DNA from: Clostridium massiliamazoniense
GTDB taxonomy: Bacteria; Bacillota; Clostridia; Clostridiales; Clostridiaceae
Reading direction: 5' to 3'
DNA length: 64,000 nt
Assembly (NCBI RefSeq): GCF_001403635.1
Contig: NZ_LN879468.1
Location: 1,697,501-1,761,500 of the forward strand
Under the pieces are notes generated by a model. That model saw only the letters and a list, made by a program, of their open reading frames with translations, had not been told where the DNA came from and did no database searches. Below, one piece after another: positions 54,931-63,318 of the stretch (its first letter is position 1; each line of letters starts with the position of its first letter). The translations under genes were made by a program, and so were the position numbers.

Positions 54931-56537
54931 TATTCTATTTTATTTTTTCCTGTCTCTTTTGATTTGTAAAGAAACTTGTCTGCTTCTTCAATTTTTCTTT
55001 CTATATCTATACTATTCTTACAATAAGCAACTCCACCACTAATGGTTATTCTGTGTCCATTTTCCCAAACTAATTCACCGATATTAATCCTTAGTTCTTC
55101 TAACTTTTCAATAAATTCTTCAAATTTAATATTTTTAGCTATAATCAAAAACTCTTCTCCCCCATATCTACCAATTATAAAATTATCATCTAAGTTTTTT
55201 TTCATTACTGATACAACATCTTTTAAAACAGTATCTCCAAATAAATGACCATACTTATCATTAACTTGTTTATAATCATCTATATCTAACATTGCTACAA
55301 TAATTTCATTATCCTCATTTTTATATTTTTCTATTTTTTTATTTAAATAGGCTCTATTATAGGCTCCTGTTAATTCATCTTTATATAAAGCCTTGTTAAG
55401 ACACGCTACCTTTTTCCTTTTTTGCTTATACTTTTTCACAAGTATTACTAATATGATAGATGTTAAAATAGCAAAAGATAATATCGCTATTAGAAACTCC
55501 TTAGCTTTTGATAATAATATCTCATTTAAAACGTAATTTGGATTAGTTCCTTGAATGTAATTTAATATAGCTGAATTTATATTTCGACAAGTACCTATAT
55601 ATTTTGAATTTTCCTCTATATATTCATGATAATATTGAGTTGATAATTTATATTCTCCAATGGCTTCATAGGATTGAGCTAAGTCATTTAAGGTTAACAT
55701 ACTTAATCTATAGTTCCCTTTGCCTTTAAGTAAATTCATAGTTTTTTTCAAATCGATTATAGCTTGTTTATAATCACTTTTTTTATAATAAAGTTCTCCA
55801 AGACAATAATAATATTGACTTTCTGAAGACTTATCATCTAAATATTGAATATTTTTAAATGCTAATTTTAAATTTCTACTTGCTCCATCTAAATCTCCTG
55901 TAATCAATTGAATATTAGTAAGATTAAGTAAAGATAAAACAAATGCATTTTTATCATTATCTACTTTAGCCTTATTTACAGCCTCTATGGCAACATTCTT
56001 TGAATTATTATAATTTTTCCTTAATAAATAATACTGAGAATTTAATATTTCATTGTAACTATTAATGACTATACCAAATCTCTTTATCAAAGTACTAGCG
56101 GCATTAAAATATTCTTCTCCTAAAGAATAATAGCCAAAATTACAACATATATTAGCTAAAATAAAATATATATCACTTATTTGTGCAACATAGGTTACAT
56201 CTCCTGTATTAATATAAAGCTCTTTTAAATTTTCTATTTCCTTTGTAGAAGTAGTTAGTAATAAGGCATAATCTTGATTATTAATGGCTTCTCCCATTAC
56301 AACTCCTCTATTATTACTATTTTTATTTAGCTTTTTTATATATTGGTATTGATAACTTGAATTACTTAACTTATCTATATCATTTTGAAAATTACTTGGT
56401 GTAAAATTCATATACAACTCTTTATTCTTAATTCTATTGCTTTCCTTTGGTTTATTTAAAGTAAATAATACATTTGAACTTAAGATTTCAAGAAATATCA
56501 AAAGTATTATAAACAACTTTTTCCACCGATCTAGCAT
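54912..56537 (-). CDS. TPR-containing membrane diguanylate cyclase (GGDEF)
   Basis: It probably makes cyclic di-GMP in response to an extracytoplasmic signal. The 541-residue protein has an N-terminal membrane/signal segment (about 5-27), a helical region with tetratricopeptide-like repeats (about 90-330; YYCLGELYYKKSDYKQAIID, LAQSYEAIGEYKLSTQYYHE), a second membrane segment (about 345-367) and a C-terminal GGDEF domain (about 380-540). The active-site motif is RYGGEEF, with DELTGAYNRAYL and LDIDDYKQVNDKYGH intact. The RxxD inhibitory site is absent; the segment before the active site is KKNLDDN. The TPR part is therefore outside the cell. ATG follows GGAGG. Confidence 0.9.
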   Translation of the reverse strand: MLDRWKKLFIILLIFLEILSSNVLFTLNKPKESNRIKNKELYMNFTPSNFQNDIDKLSNSSYQYQYIKKLNKNSNNRGVVMGEAINNQDYALLLTTSTKEIENLKELYINTGDVTYVAQISDIYFILANICCNFGYYSLGEEYFNAASTLIKRFGIVINSYNEILNSQYYLLRKNYNNSKNVAIEAVNKAKVDNDKNAFVLSLLNLTNIQLITGDLDGASRNLKLAFKNIQYLDDKSSESQYYYCLGELYYKKSDYKQAIIDLKKTMNLLKGKGNYRLSMLTLNDLAQSYEAIGEYKLSTQYYHEYIEENSKYIGTCRNINSAILNYIQGTNPNYVLNEILLSKAKEFLIAILSFAILTSIILVILVKKYKQKRKKVACLNKALYKDELTGAYNRAYLNKKIEKYKNEDNEIIVAMLDIDDYKQVNDKYGHLFGDTVLKDVVSVMKKNLDDNFIIGRYGGEEFLIIAKNIKFEEFIEKLEELRINIGELVWENGHRITISGGVAYCKNSIDIERKIEEADKFLYKSKETGKNKIEYEKGEL

Positions 56538-56590
56538 ATATCCTCCGTCCTAAAGCTTTCGAATAATTTTTCTATAGATTCGTTATAAGT

Positions 56591-57208
56591 TTATTTATAA
56601 TGAGATGTATCTCCTTTAATAATCATATTATATCCATCATTAGAAAAATCAATTTCTGTTAAACTAGTTTGTCCAATAAGAGGTTCTCTCCAAAAATCTT
56701 CAATCTCATAACCTTCAAGTTTACATAAAAAGCTTTTTATAGTTATAGCATGAGAAACTAAAAGTATTGTTTTATTTTCATTATTTTTATCTTCTATAAT
56801 GTTATTTATAAAATTACAAACTCTTTCTCTAACCTCAAAAAAATCTTCTCCACCATGAGTTGCCTTATATTTATGAGGCTTATTCCAGAAATTATAGTTT
56901 TGTTCTTTATAATCACTTTCTACAATACATTTATCTAAGCCTTCCCATTTTCCTACATTAATTTCTCTCAAATCATTATGCTTAATTATTTCTATATCTC
57001 TATAACCTCTTATTATCTGTGATGTTTCATAAGCTCTTCCTGTAGGACTACTATATATTTTATCTATTTTTACATCTTTTAATCTCTCATTTAACCATTG
57101 TGCTTGATTTCTACCAAGTTCGCTTAAGGGCGAATCTCCCCAGCCTTGCATCTTTCCAACTTTATTCCACTCAGTTTCTCCATGTCTAACTAATAAAATT
57201 TTTATCAT
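56591..57208 (-). CDS. Histidine phosphatase (phosphoglycerate-mutase-like)
   Basis: The 205-residue protein has the RHG motif LLVRHGETEWNKVGKMQGWG with the phospho-accepting His, SPLSELGRNQAQ, YSSPTGRAYETSQII, LREINVGKWEG with the acid catalyst Glu, and LVSHAITIKSFLC with the second His. The branch fits cofactor-dependent phosphatases such as GpmB/PhoE or CobC. No cobalamin genes are near, so a general phosphatase is the safer call. ATG follows GAGG. It is 53 nt upstream of the GGDEF gene on the same strand and may share a transcript. Confidence 0.88.
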   Translation of the reverse strand: MIKILLVRHGETEWNKVGKMQGWGDSPLSELGRNQAQWLNERLKDVKIDKIYSSPTGRAYETSQIIRGYRDIEIIKHNDLREINVGKWEGLDKCIVESDYKEQNYNFWNKPHKYKATHGGEDFFEVRERVCNFINNIIEDKNNENKTILLVSHAITIKSFLCKLEGYEIEDFWREPLIGQTSLTEIDFSNDGYNMIIKGDTSHYK

Positions 57209-57550
57209 TTTTAAGACCTCGCCTATTTTAAATTTTATCTAATGACTAGTGTCTATAATATTTTAATTTTCTCTAATTTAGAGGAAAACAGACACATATC
57301 CTAAATAACTTAAATTTCTCATTGCTCTTGCTATGAGGTAAAGTAAAATCTACTAAATACTCCTTATATTATAAATCAATCTTATATATTCTTAAAGCAT
57401 ACTACTAAAACTCAAATTGGTTAACCTCTAAGATATAATGGTATTTTTTTAACAAAGACCTATATTCAATAATTTTAATTAATAGATTTAAATGTTTTTA
57501 TTAAATTGCTTAACATTTAATGAAAAAAAGGAGTCTTTTGACTCCTTTTT
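57209..57550. repeat. Intergenic region with family-III repeat copy 3
   Basis: ACTAGTGTCTATAATATTTT and AAAACAGACACATATCCTAA (57241-57325) resemble the copies at 11.0 and 29.8 kb. The right end holds the pepA terminator. No gene is seen. Confidence 0.45.
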
Positions 57551-57552
57551 TT
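57523..57552 (-). terminator. Terminator overlapping the pepA stop
   Basis: A 13-bp perfect stem AAAAAAAGGAGTC/GACTCCTTTTTTT with a 4-nt loop. Confidence 0.85.
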
Positions 57553-59023
57553 ATCTTAATTTAGCTAATTCGTAAAGAATTCTAGCCCCTTCTCCTGTTG
57601 CTCCTTTAGGACAATAATCAACTGCTGAACCTAACCAAGCAGTTCCTGCTATGTCTAAATGTAACCAAGGTTTATCTTCAACAAACTCACCAATAAATAA
57701 ACCTGCAGTTATTGTTCCAGCATGTCTGCCACCAACATTTTTAAGGTCTGCAATATCTGATTTTATAAGTTTTTTGTATTCTTCAAAAGCAGGTAATTTC
57801 CAAACCTTTTCTCCAGTTAATGAAGAAGCTTTCTCTAAATCATTGTAAAACTCATCATTATTTGTAACGACTCCTGTTGCTGTTGTTCCTAAAGCAACTA
57901 AAGCTGCACCTGTTAAAGTAGCTATATCAACAACTTCACTAGCTCCTTCTTTTCTTATTGCATAAGTTACAGCATCAACTAAAGTTAATCTTCCTTCTGC
58001 ATCTGTATTAAGTACTTCTATATTTTTTCCACCCATTGATCCTATTATATCTCCTGGTTTATATGAAGCACCTGATATAGCATTTTCACAAGCAGCAACT
58101 ACAGCTACAACATTTTTCTTAATATTCTTTTGAGCAATTAAGCACATAGCTCCAATTACAGCAGCAGCACCACCCATATCAGATTTCATTGTATCCATTG
58201 AAGTACTTGGTTTTAATGAGTATCCACCAGTATCAAAAGTTAATCCTTTACCAACTAAAGCTAATCTCTTATCTTTGTTATCTGGCTCTCCAAAGTGTCT
58301 CATAACTATTAACTTAGGCTCATTTATTGATCCCTTAGCTACATTTAAGAAAGCTTCCATTCCTAATTCTTCGATTTCTTTTAAGTCTTTAACTTCAACT
58401 TCAAAACCAAACTCTTTTCCAAGTTTAACAGCTTCATCAGCTAATAAAGATGGAATCATTATATTTGCAGGTTCATTAACTAAATCTCTTGCTATAATAG
58501 TTCCTTCTGAAAGCATAACTGCTTCTTCAACTACTGCTTCAAATTGATCTAACTCAACATTGCATCTATGTCCACCTAAATCTACTATTAAATCCTTAGC
58601 CTTTTTTTCTTCTGTACTGTATTTATCAAATTTATATGCACCTAATATTAAACCTTCTGTAGCTCCTTTTACGAATCCTGCCATTTCAAATTTTTCTAAA
58701 TATGGTAATCCTACAAATACTTCACTACTCTTTAAAGTTTCTAGGTTCTTAATAACTTTACCAAAAGCTTTTCTTACTTTATCTACAGTTAACCCATCTT
58801 CTTTTCCAAGCCCTAAGAAAACTATATCTTGAACACGACCATCTTTTGTTCTTGTACTATTGAAAGTTGTTCCAAAAGCACCTTTGAATTGATCTCTTTC
58901 TTCTAATCTTTTTAATGTGTTATTAACTTCTTCATTAGGTATACTTAAATTGCCTTCAAAGAATGGAAATATTATAGTATCTACCTCTCTGCAAGCTTTT
59001 TTATTTATAGTTACTTTTATCAT
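57551..59023 (-). CDS. pepA: Leucyl aminopeptidase (M17)
   Basis: This cytoplasmic aminopeptidase with two metal ions removes N-terminal residues from peptides. The 490-residue protein has an N-terminal macro-like domain (about 1-165) and the catalytic domain. ALVGKGLTFDTGGYSLKPS has the Lys and Asp ligands, and the diagnostic NTDAEGRLTLVDAVTYA follows. VVDIATLTGAALVALG and GATGEGARILYELA close it. ATG follows GAGGTG. It stands alone, with its own terminator. Multicopper or DNA-binding side roles known for E. coli PepA cannot be judged here. Confidence 0.95.
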   Translation of the reverse strand: MIKVTINKKACREVDTIIFPFFEGNLSIPNEEVNNTLKRLEERDQFKGAFGTTFNSTRTKDGRVQDIVFLGLGKEDGLTVDKVRKAFGKVIKNLETLKSSEVFVGLPYLEKFEMAGFVKGATEGLILGAYKFDKYSTEEKKAKDLIVDLGGHRCNVELDQFEAVVEEAVMLSEGTIIARDLVNEPANIMIPSLLADEAVKLGKEFGFEVEVKDLKEIEELGMEAFLNVAKGSINEPKLIVMRHFGEPDNKDKRLALVGKGLTFDTGGYSLKPSTSMDTMKSDMGGAAAVIGAMCLIAQKNIKKNVVAVVAACENAISGASYKPGDIIGSMGGKNIEVLNTDAEGRLTLVDAVTYAIRKEGASEVVDIATLTGAALVALGTTATGVVTNNDEFYNDLEKASSLTGEKVWKLPAFEEYKKLIKSDIADLKNVGGRHAGTITAGLFIGEFVEDKPWLHLDIAGTAWLGSAVDYCPKGATGEGARILYELAKLR

Positions 59024-59239
59024 AAAATCACCTCTATATTAAGTATTTCTTAAATATAATTAAATATTTAAAATTAATCATTATTATTCAAATCATTTCA
59101 GAGTAAATTACTCTACTAATTATTATTTTAACACTTTTTTATATAATTGTAAGTAACCTTAGATACATTTTTTAAAATTCTATTAATTTTTTATTATTCA
59201 TCACATAATACTCTAATCTATATATGAAATTATCTTCTA

Positions 59240-59746
59240 CTAAAATTCAAGTAAATTCACTTTCTTTTCCATTAAACTGCTTTTTACATCTATTATTCTT
59301 TGATTTGATGATCCTTTAAATTTAAGATTATCATTCTTTAAAGCTTCTTCAAATCTTCCATCAACTAATATATCTATATTTTCAATTAACTCTCTCCACC
59401 CAGATATTTTATCTAAGTTCTCTAATATATATTCAAACTTATAACCTGTAAATACCCAAATATTTAATCCTATTTCTTTAAATCTTTTTGCCATATAAGC
59501 AAAACTTTCACCCTGTTCTAAAGGATCACCACCACTAAAGGTAACACCTTTTATCATAGGATTATTTTTCACATCCTCTATTAAAGAATCTATATCAAAT
59601 TCCTCTCCACCTTCAAAATCATGTGTTTCTGGATTAAAACATCCTTTACAATTATGCTTACATCCTTGAGTAAAGAAAACCCTCCTAAGTCCTGGTCCAT
59701 TAACCAAACTTTCATAAGCTATTCCAGATAACCTAACCTTCTTCAT
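59240..59746 (-). CDS. nrdG: Anaerobic ribonucleotide reductase activating enzyme
   Basis: NrdG is a radical-SAM enzyme that puts the glycyl radical on NrdD. The 168-residue protein has the CX3CX2C motif CKHNCKGC at C29, C33 and C36, GVTFSGGDPLEQ for SAM binding, and the short length typical of NrdG. Met at 59746 is used because the longer frame's ATG is itself part of GGAGGAG. No nrdD is visible on either side, which is unusual since the two are normally neighbours. An intrinsic terminator stands directly before its Shine-Dalgarno. Confidence 0.9.
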   Translation of the reverse strand: MKKVRLSGIAYESLVNGPGLRRVFFTQGCKHNCKGCFNPETHDFEGGEEFDIDSLIEDVKNNPMIKGVTFSGGDPLEQGESFAYMAKRFKEIGLNIWVFTGYKFEYILENLDKISGWRELIENIDILVDGRFEEALKNDNLKFKGSSNQRIIDVKSSLMEKKVNLLEF

Positions 59747-59771
59747 GTAAAACTCCTCCATTAAAAATCCT

Positions 59772-59802
59772 AAAAAAATATGGCTGTCTCAAAACAACCA
59801 TA
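59772..59802 (-). terminator. Terminator/attenuator just upstream of nrdG
   Basis: On the minus strand TATGGTTGT/ACAGCCATA (one G-U pair, 6-nt loop) is followed by seven T, only about 10-17 nt before the nrdG Shine-Dalgarno. No leftward gene ends here. Confidence 0.65.
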
Positions 59803-60021
59803 CTTATATTATATATTATTTTATTTCATTAAATACAAGGATGTAATTACCAATAACTTACTATTCCCTAAATTTAATCTCTTTCCTAAAAAAATTTATA
59901 TCTATTTTATACTTTCTACTTTCTTCTACTTCCATAATCAGATTATATATTATTAAAAAATAAACTCCAAATTATAAAAAAAATTTGTCGAACGATTTTT
60001 ATTTACATTTTAATCCTATAA

Positions 60022-60066
60022 TTGTACTATTTAACTATAAACTGTATATACTGTTTATATACAGTT
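60022..60066 (+). promoter_or_regulatory. gntR operon promoter with overlapping operator palindrome
   Basis: AACTGTATATA-N5-TATATACAGTT (60040-60066) is a perfect inverted repeat. It overlaps a TATATA -10 (60045-60050), which lies 17 bp from TTGTAC (60022-60027). The layout suggests self-repression by the GntR regulator encoded next. Confidence 0.65.
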
Positions 60067-60099
60067 AATAACAGTCCGTAAATAAAGGAGACTAGGTTC

Positions 60100-60474
60100 A
60101 TGAATATAATTATTTCAAATACTTCCTCAGTTCCTCTTTATGAGCAAATAAAAAATCAAATAGAAAGTTCCATTCTAAAAGGTACTATTACTACTGGTGA
60201 AGCTTTACCTTCTATAAGATTTTTAGCTAAAGAGCTTAAAGTAAGTATTATAACAACCAAAAAAGCTTATGAAGAACTTGAAAAGGATGGACTAATAGAA
60301 ACCATTGCCGGAAAAGGTTCTTTTGTAGCAAATAAAAACAGCTCTAGATTAAGAGAACTTGGAATTTCAAAATTTGAAGATAATCTAACAAACGCTATAA
60401 AAATAGCTAAATCTATAAATCTATCTTTAGATGAGTGTGTAGAAATTTTAAAAATTATTTATGAGGAGGACTAA
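60100..60474 (+). CDS. GntR-family regulator, YtrA subfamily
   Basis: The 124-residue protein has an N-terminal winged helix (about 1-75; PLYEQIKNQIESSILKG, ALPSIRFLAKELKVSIITTK, KKAYEELEKDGLIETIAGKG, SFVAN) and only a short helical C-terminus (about 80-124). This is the YtrA subfamily, which lacks a large ligand domain and normally controls a linked ABC transporter. The transporter genes follow at 2 nt. The palindrome at 60040-60066 is the likely operator. ATG follows AAAGGAGA. Confidence 0.93.
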   Translation: MNIIISNTSSVPLYEQIKNQIESSILKGTITTGEALPSIRFLAKELKVSIITTKKAYEELEKDGLIETIAGKGSFVANKNSSRLRELGISKFEDNLTNAIKIAKSINLSLDECVEILKIIYEED

Positions 60475-60476
60475 AA

Positions 60477-61334
60477 ATGAATGCGGTAAAATTAAATAAT
60501 ATACAAAAATCTTTAGGAAACTTCAACTTAAATATTGATAATTTAGAAGTTAAAGAAGGCTATATTACAGGATTCATTGGGAAAAATGGTTCTGGTAAAA
60601 CAACAACAATAAAACTAATTATGAATATGTTAATTCCTAGTAGTGGTGAAATAACTCTTTGGAATAAAGAAATGTTAAACAATGAAATTGAAATTAAACA
60701 ACAAATTGCTTATATAGGAATTGATTCTGGATTTCCTATAGATTCTAAATTAAAAACAATAAAAAAAATTATTTCTCCATTTTATAAAAATTGGGATGAT
60801 AATATTTATAAAAACTATATAAAAAAATTTAATTTAGATGAAAATAAAAAATTTAAGGATTTATCTCAAGGAATGAAAAAACAATTTGAATTAGTTATTG
60901 CCCTTAGTCACAAACCTAAACTTCTTATAATGGATGAACCTACAGCAAATCTAGATCCTGTTATAAGAAATGAGCTTTTAGAAATACTCAATGATAATAT
61001 GCAAAATGGAGACTTATCAATTTTTTATTCAACTCATATAACTAGTGATTTAGAAAAATCCGCAGACTTTATATATTTTATTGATAAAGGAAAAATAATT
61101 TTAAAAGGCGAAAAAGACAACCTTTTAGAAAGCCATAGACTTGTTAAAGGACCTTTACACTTATTAAATGTAGAAAGTGAAAAATTATTTATTTCTATAA
61201 GTAAAAATAGCTTTGGCTTTGAAGGATTATGCTCTGACTTTAAAAATGCATATAACTTTTTTGGTGATGAAGCTAACTATGAAAAAGCAACTTTAGATCA
61301 TATTATGTTCTATTATACAAGGGGGAACAATTAA
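60477..61334 (+). CDS. ABC transporter ATP-binding protein
   Basis: The 285-residue ATPase has Walker A GKNGSGKTT (35-43), the signature DLSQGMKKQFEL, Walker B LLIMDEPTANLDP and the switch His in YSTHITSDLE. The C-terminal ~70 residues have no known motif. It resembles YtrB/EcsA-type exporters that pair with an ABC-2 permease, which is the next gene; they overlap by one base (TAATG). Substrate unknown; in Bacillus, ytr-like operons respond to cell-wall antibiotics, so antimicrobial export or sensing is a reasonable guess. Confidence 0.9.
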   Translation: MNAVKLNNIQKSLGNFNLNIDNLEVKEGYITGFIGKNGSGKTTTIKLIMNMLIPSSGEITLWNKEMLNNEIEIKQQIAYIGIDSGFPIDSKLKTIKKIISPFYKNWDDNIYKNYIKKFNLDENKKFKDLSQGMKKQFELVIALSHKPKLLIMDEPTANLDPVIRNELLEILNDNMQNGDLSIFYSTHITSDLEKSADFIYFIDKGKIILKGEKDNLLESHRLVKGPLHLLNVESEKLFISISKNSFGFEGLCSDFKNAYNFFGDEANYEKATLDHIMFYYTRGNN

Positions 61335-61984
61335 TGAATAACATTATTAATTTAGTAAAAAAAGAATTTTTAGCAATTAATATTCTTCATCCAAGATATT
61401 TATTAATAATAATTATGGCTATTGCTTACAGTTTATTTATTCCTAAGTTCGTACCTATTTCCTATTACATGCTAACTCTGATAATAGTCATTAATTCATT
61501 CTATATGGATGAAGCTTCAAGAGGTAACTATTTAACCTATTCACTACCTGTAAGCAAGAAGGAATACATTATTTCTAAATATATTTTTTCTTTAGTATCA
61601 ATATTAATCATAGTATTAATAATTTCTATAGGTAGCTTTATAGGGAACACTCTATGTACCTCTCTAGGTTTATCCATAGGAGAACCATCTTTATTATCAT
61701 TTAAAACAACTTTCTTATTTGGAATAAGTCTATGTTTATGTATGGTTGGCATAATAATCCCTGCTATTATAAAATTTACTTACAAAAATTTATCCGCTAT
61801 CTTTACAATAATTATGCTTGCTATGGCTTTTAGTGCTAGTTCCTTAATGACTAATCTGCCTAAAGATATTTCAATTAATATAAATAATCTAGCTATAATT
61901 GCTTCTTTAGCTTCAATATTATTATTCTTTGCTTCATTCTTTATAAGTAAAACAATAATGAAGAAAAAAGAAATATTAAACTAA
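61334..61984 (+). CDS. ABC-2 type transporter permease
   Basis: The 216-residue hydrophobic protein has about six membrane segments (about 20-40, 43-58, 85-106, 126-150, 157-176, 185-207), which fits an ABC-2-like permease half. The cytoplasmic stretch DEASRGNYLTYSLPVSKKEY between segments 2 and 3 is typical of this group. It overlaps the ATPase gene by 1 nt and ends at a strong terminator, so it is the last gene of the three-gene operon. Confidence 0.85.
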   Translation: MNNIINLVKKEFLAINILHPRYLLIIIMAIAYSLFIPKFVPISYYMLTLIIVINSFYMDEASRGNYLTYSLPVSKKEYIISKYIFSLVSILIIVLIISIGSFIGNTLCTSLGLSIGEPSLLSFKTTFLFGISLCLCMVGIIIPAIIKFTYKNLSAIFTIIMLAMAFSASSLMTNLPKDISININNLAIIASLASILLFFASFFISKTIMKKKEILN

Positions 61985-62012
61985 AAAAGAGACCTTTATT
62001 AGGTCTCTTTTT
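61984..62012. terminator. Terminator of the gntR-ABC operon
   Basis: A 12-bp perfect stem AAAAAGAGACCT/AGGTCTCTTTTT, beginning at the last base of the permease stop region and also facing the convergent small genes. Confidence 0.85.
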
Positions 62013-62021
62013 AGATTAAAT

Positions 62022-62186
62022 TTATCTCGGGAGATGCTGTATCATAGTCCATGAAACATCTCTATTTCTGTATGTAGGCATTACTTCCCCTTGTTTTAAT
62101 GCAACAGCTGTCTTTCCATGTTCTTCTGTTCTCCATATTCCTGATACTGGACAAATATCTCCTGTTAATATATTCTTTCCTATCAT
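62022..62186 (-). CDS. Small YjzC-like protein, copy 3 of a tandem trio
   Basis: ATG at 62186 follows GGAGGAAG and opens a 54-residue frame. It starts MIGKNILTGDICPVSGIWRT and contains EHGKTAVALKQGEVMPTYR and WTMIQHLPR. It is about 60% identical to the two copies upstream. The CPxSGxW, GxxMP and W near the end resemble the YjzC-type small-protein family, a call from memory that needs a profile search. The single Cys near residue 12 is conserved in all three. It diverges most from the others, which suggests older duplication. Confidence 0.8.
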   Translation of the reverse strand: MIGKNILTGDICPVSGIWRTEEHGKTAVALKQGEVMPTYRNRDVSWTMIQHLPR

Positions 62187-62262
62187 TCTTTCTTCCTCCT
62201 GCTCATTTATTTTTAAACGTTTACTATAACTATTAAAAATTTTTCCCCATATTAATATTCTA

Positions 62263-62436
62263 CTATTTTAACTTTTTAGGTAAGTGTTGAATCATTCTCC
62301 AGCTTACTTCCTTATTTCTATGTGATGGCATTATTTCCCCTTGCTTTCTTACCACCGCTGTTTTTCCATGTCCTTCTGATCTCCATATTCCTGATACTGG
62401 GCATCTTTCACCTGTTAAACTTCTTCTTCCTATCAT
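62263..62436 (-). CDS. Small YjzC-like protein, copy 2 of a tandem trio
   Basis: A 57-residue frame with ATG at 62436 after GGAGGAAG. It contains MIGRRSLTGERCPVSGIW, RSEGHGKTAVVRKQGEIMP and WRMIQHLPKK with an extra LK at the end. It differs from copy 1 at one internal residue (Asn for Ser at about 41) and in the end. The 76-bp spacers on both sides carry the same Shine-Dalgarno context but no clear terminator. Function unknown; the length and the basic charge could suit a zinc- or nucleic-acid-binding peptide, which is speculation. Confidence 0.85.
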   Translation of the reverse strand: MIGRRSLTGERCPVSGIWRSEGHGKTAVVRKQGEIMPSHRNKEVSWRMIQHLPKKLK

Positions 62437-62512
62437 ATTTTCTTCCTCCTGTTTCTTTTTTAACTTTATCTTATTATATTTAAACTGAATTTTTTATCAT
62501 TTTAATAATTCA

Positions 62513-62680
62513 TTATTTCTTAGGTAAATGTTGAATCATTCTCCAACTTACTTCCTTACTTCTATGTGATGGCATTATTTCTCCTTGCTTTCTTACCACT
62601 GCTGTTTTTCCATGTCCTTCTGATCTCCATATTCCTGATACTGGACATCTTTCACCTGTTAAACTTCTTCTTCCTATCAT
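62513..62680 (-). CDS. Small YjzC-like protein, copy 1 of a tandem trio
   Basis: A 55-residue frame with ATG at 62680 after GGAGGAAG. It contains MIGRRSLTGERCPVSGIW, RSEGHGKTAVVRKQGEIMP and SKEVSWRMIQHLPKK. It is nearly identical to copy 2, and most nucleotide differences are at third positions, a sign of selection on the protein. First of the three in transcription order, so the promoter should lie in the AT-rich gap to its right. Confidence 0.85.
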   Translation of the reverse strand: MIGRRSLTGERCPVSGIWRSEGHGKTAVVRKQGEIMPSHRSKEVSWRMIQHLPKK

Positions 62681-63318
62681 ACTTTCTTCCTCCTGTTTCC
62701 TTTTTTTAATTTATCTTATAAGTTACTCTATTTAAACTACATTTTTACAATAATTAAATTTTAATTTTTAAAGCTAATTTTTATTAATTTATTATTTTTA
62801 GCTTTTGTTCCTTGCTACAATCTTAGTATATCATCAAATTAATTATTTGTGGGTTAATGTTGTGTAAAGAATATCATCTTTCATTTACACTTAATTCATT
62901 AATCTTATTATTTGTAAATCAATTCACATTTTAGTTAATATTTTATACATATTAAATACATTTAATAGTAAAATTTAATTTTTAAATATGGATTTTTCTT
63001 TAAATTAATTCCATTTTATTGAATATAATGTATAAAAAATAGCATTTTTATAAATTCATAACTCTATATATTCATATTTTCTTTTATCCTAATATGAATA
63101 ATTCAATTTTAAAACTTGCAATTTTCATATTTTTCTTCTTTTTAAAACTAACAACTATAATAAAAAAATATTAAAACTTCACTTCTAATCAAAAATTAAA
63201 TAGATAAAGTTTCCTAATAAAAGAATCTGTATGAAATCAGTACTTTAATTTATCTAATAGCTAAATAAAAAGTAAAAAGGACATATCTGTAATTCGATAC
63301 ATCCTCTTACTTATTAAA
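62681..63318. other. AT-rich intergenic region upstream of the small-gene trio
   Basis: No gene is seen in about 640 bp. An AGCT...AGCT-type weak hairpin lies near 62770-62800, and a degenerate family-I repeat end is at 63250-63308. The promoter of the trio is expected here but I could not fix it. Confidence 0.4.
63250..63308 (+). repeat. Degenerate family-I repeat end (copy D) with hairpin
   Basis: TCTAATAGCTAAATAAAAAG and AGGACATATC-TGTAATTC-GATACATCCT correspond to the right end of copies B and C with several substitutions. The hairpin (about 63276-63308) starts 10 nt after the aconitase stop and has the same loop start TGTAATT. Confidence 0.55.

Larger units (their letters stand above)
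59747..60099. other. Divergent intergenic region nrdG / gntR
   Basis: It holds the leader terminator 59772-59802, a perfect 0A-box-like TGTCGAA (59989-59995) and the gntR promoter/operator. Between them is AT-rich DNA with no gene. Confidence 0.5.

Noticed and set aside
61537-61752. A 71-residue minus-strand frame opposite the permease
   Set aside because: Antisense shadow within a coding gene, with no ribosome site.
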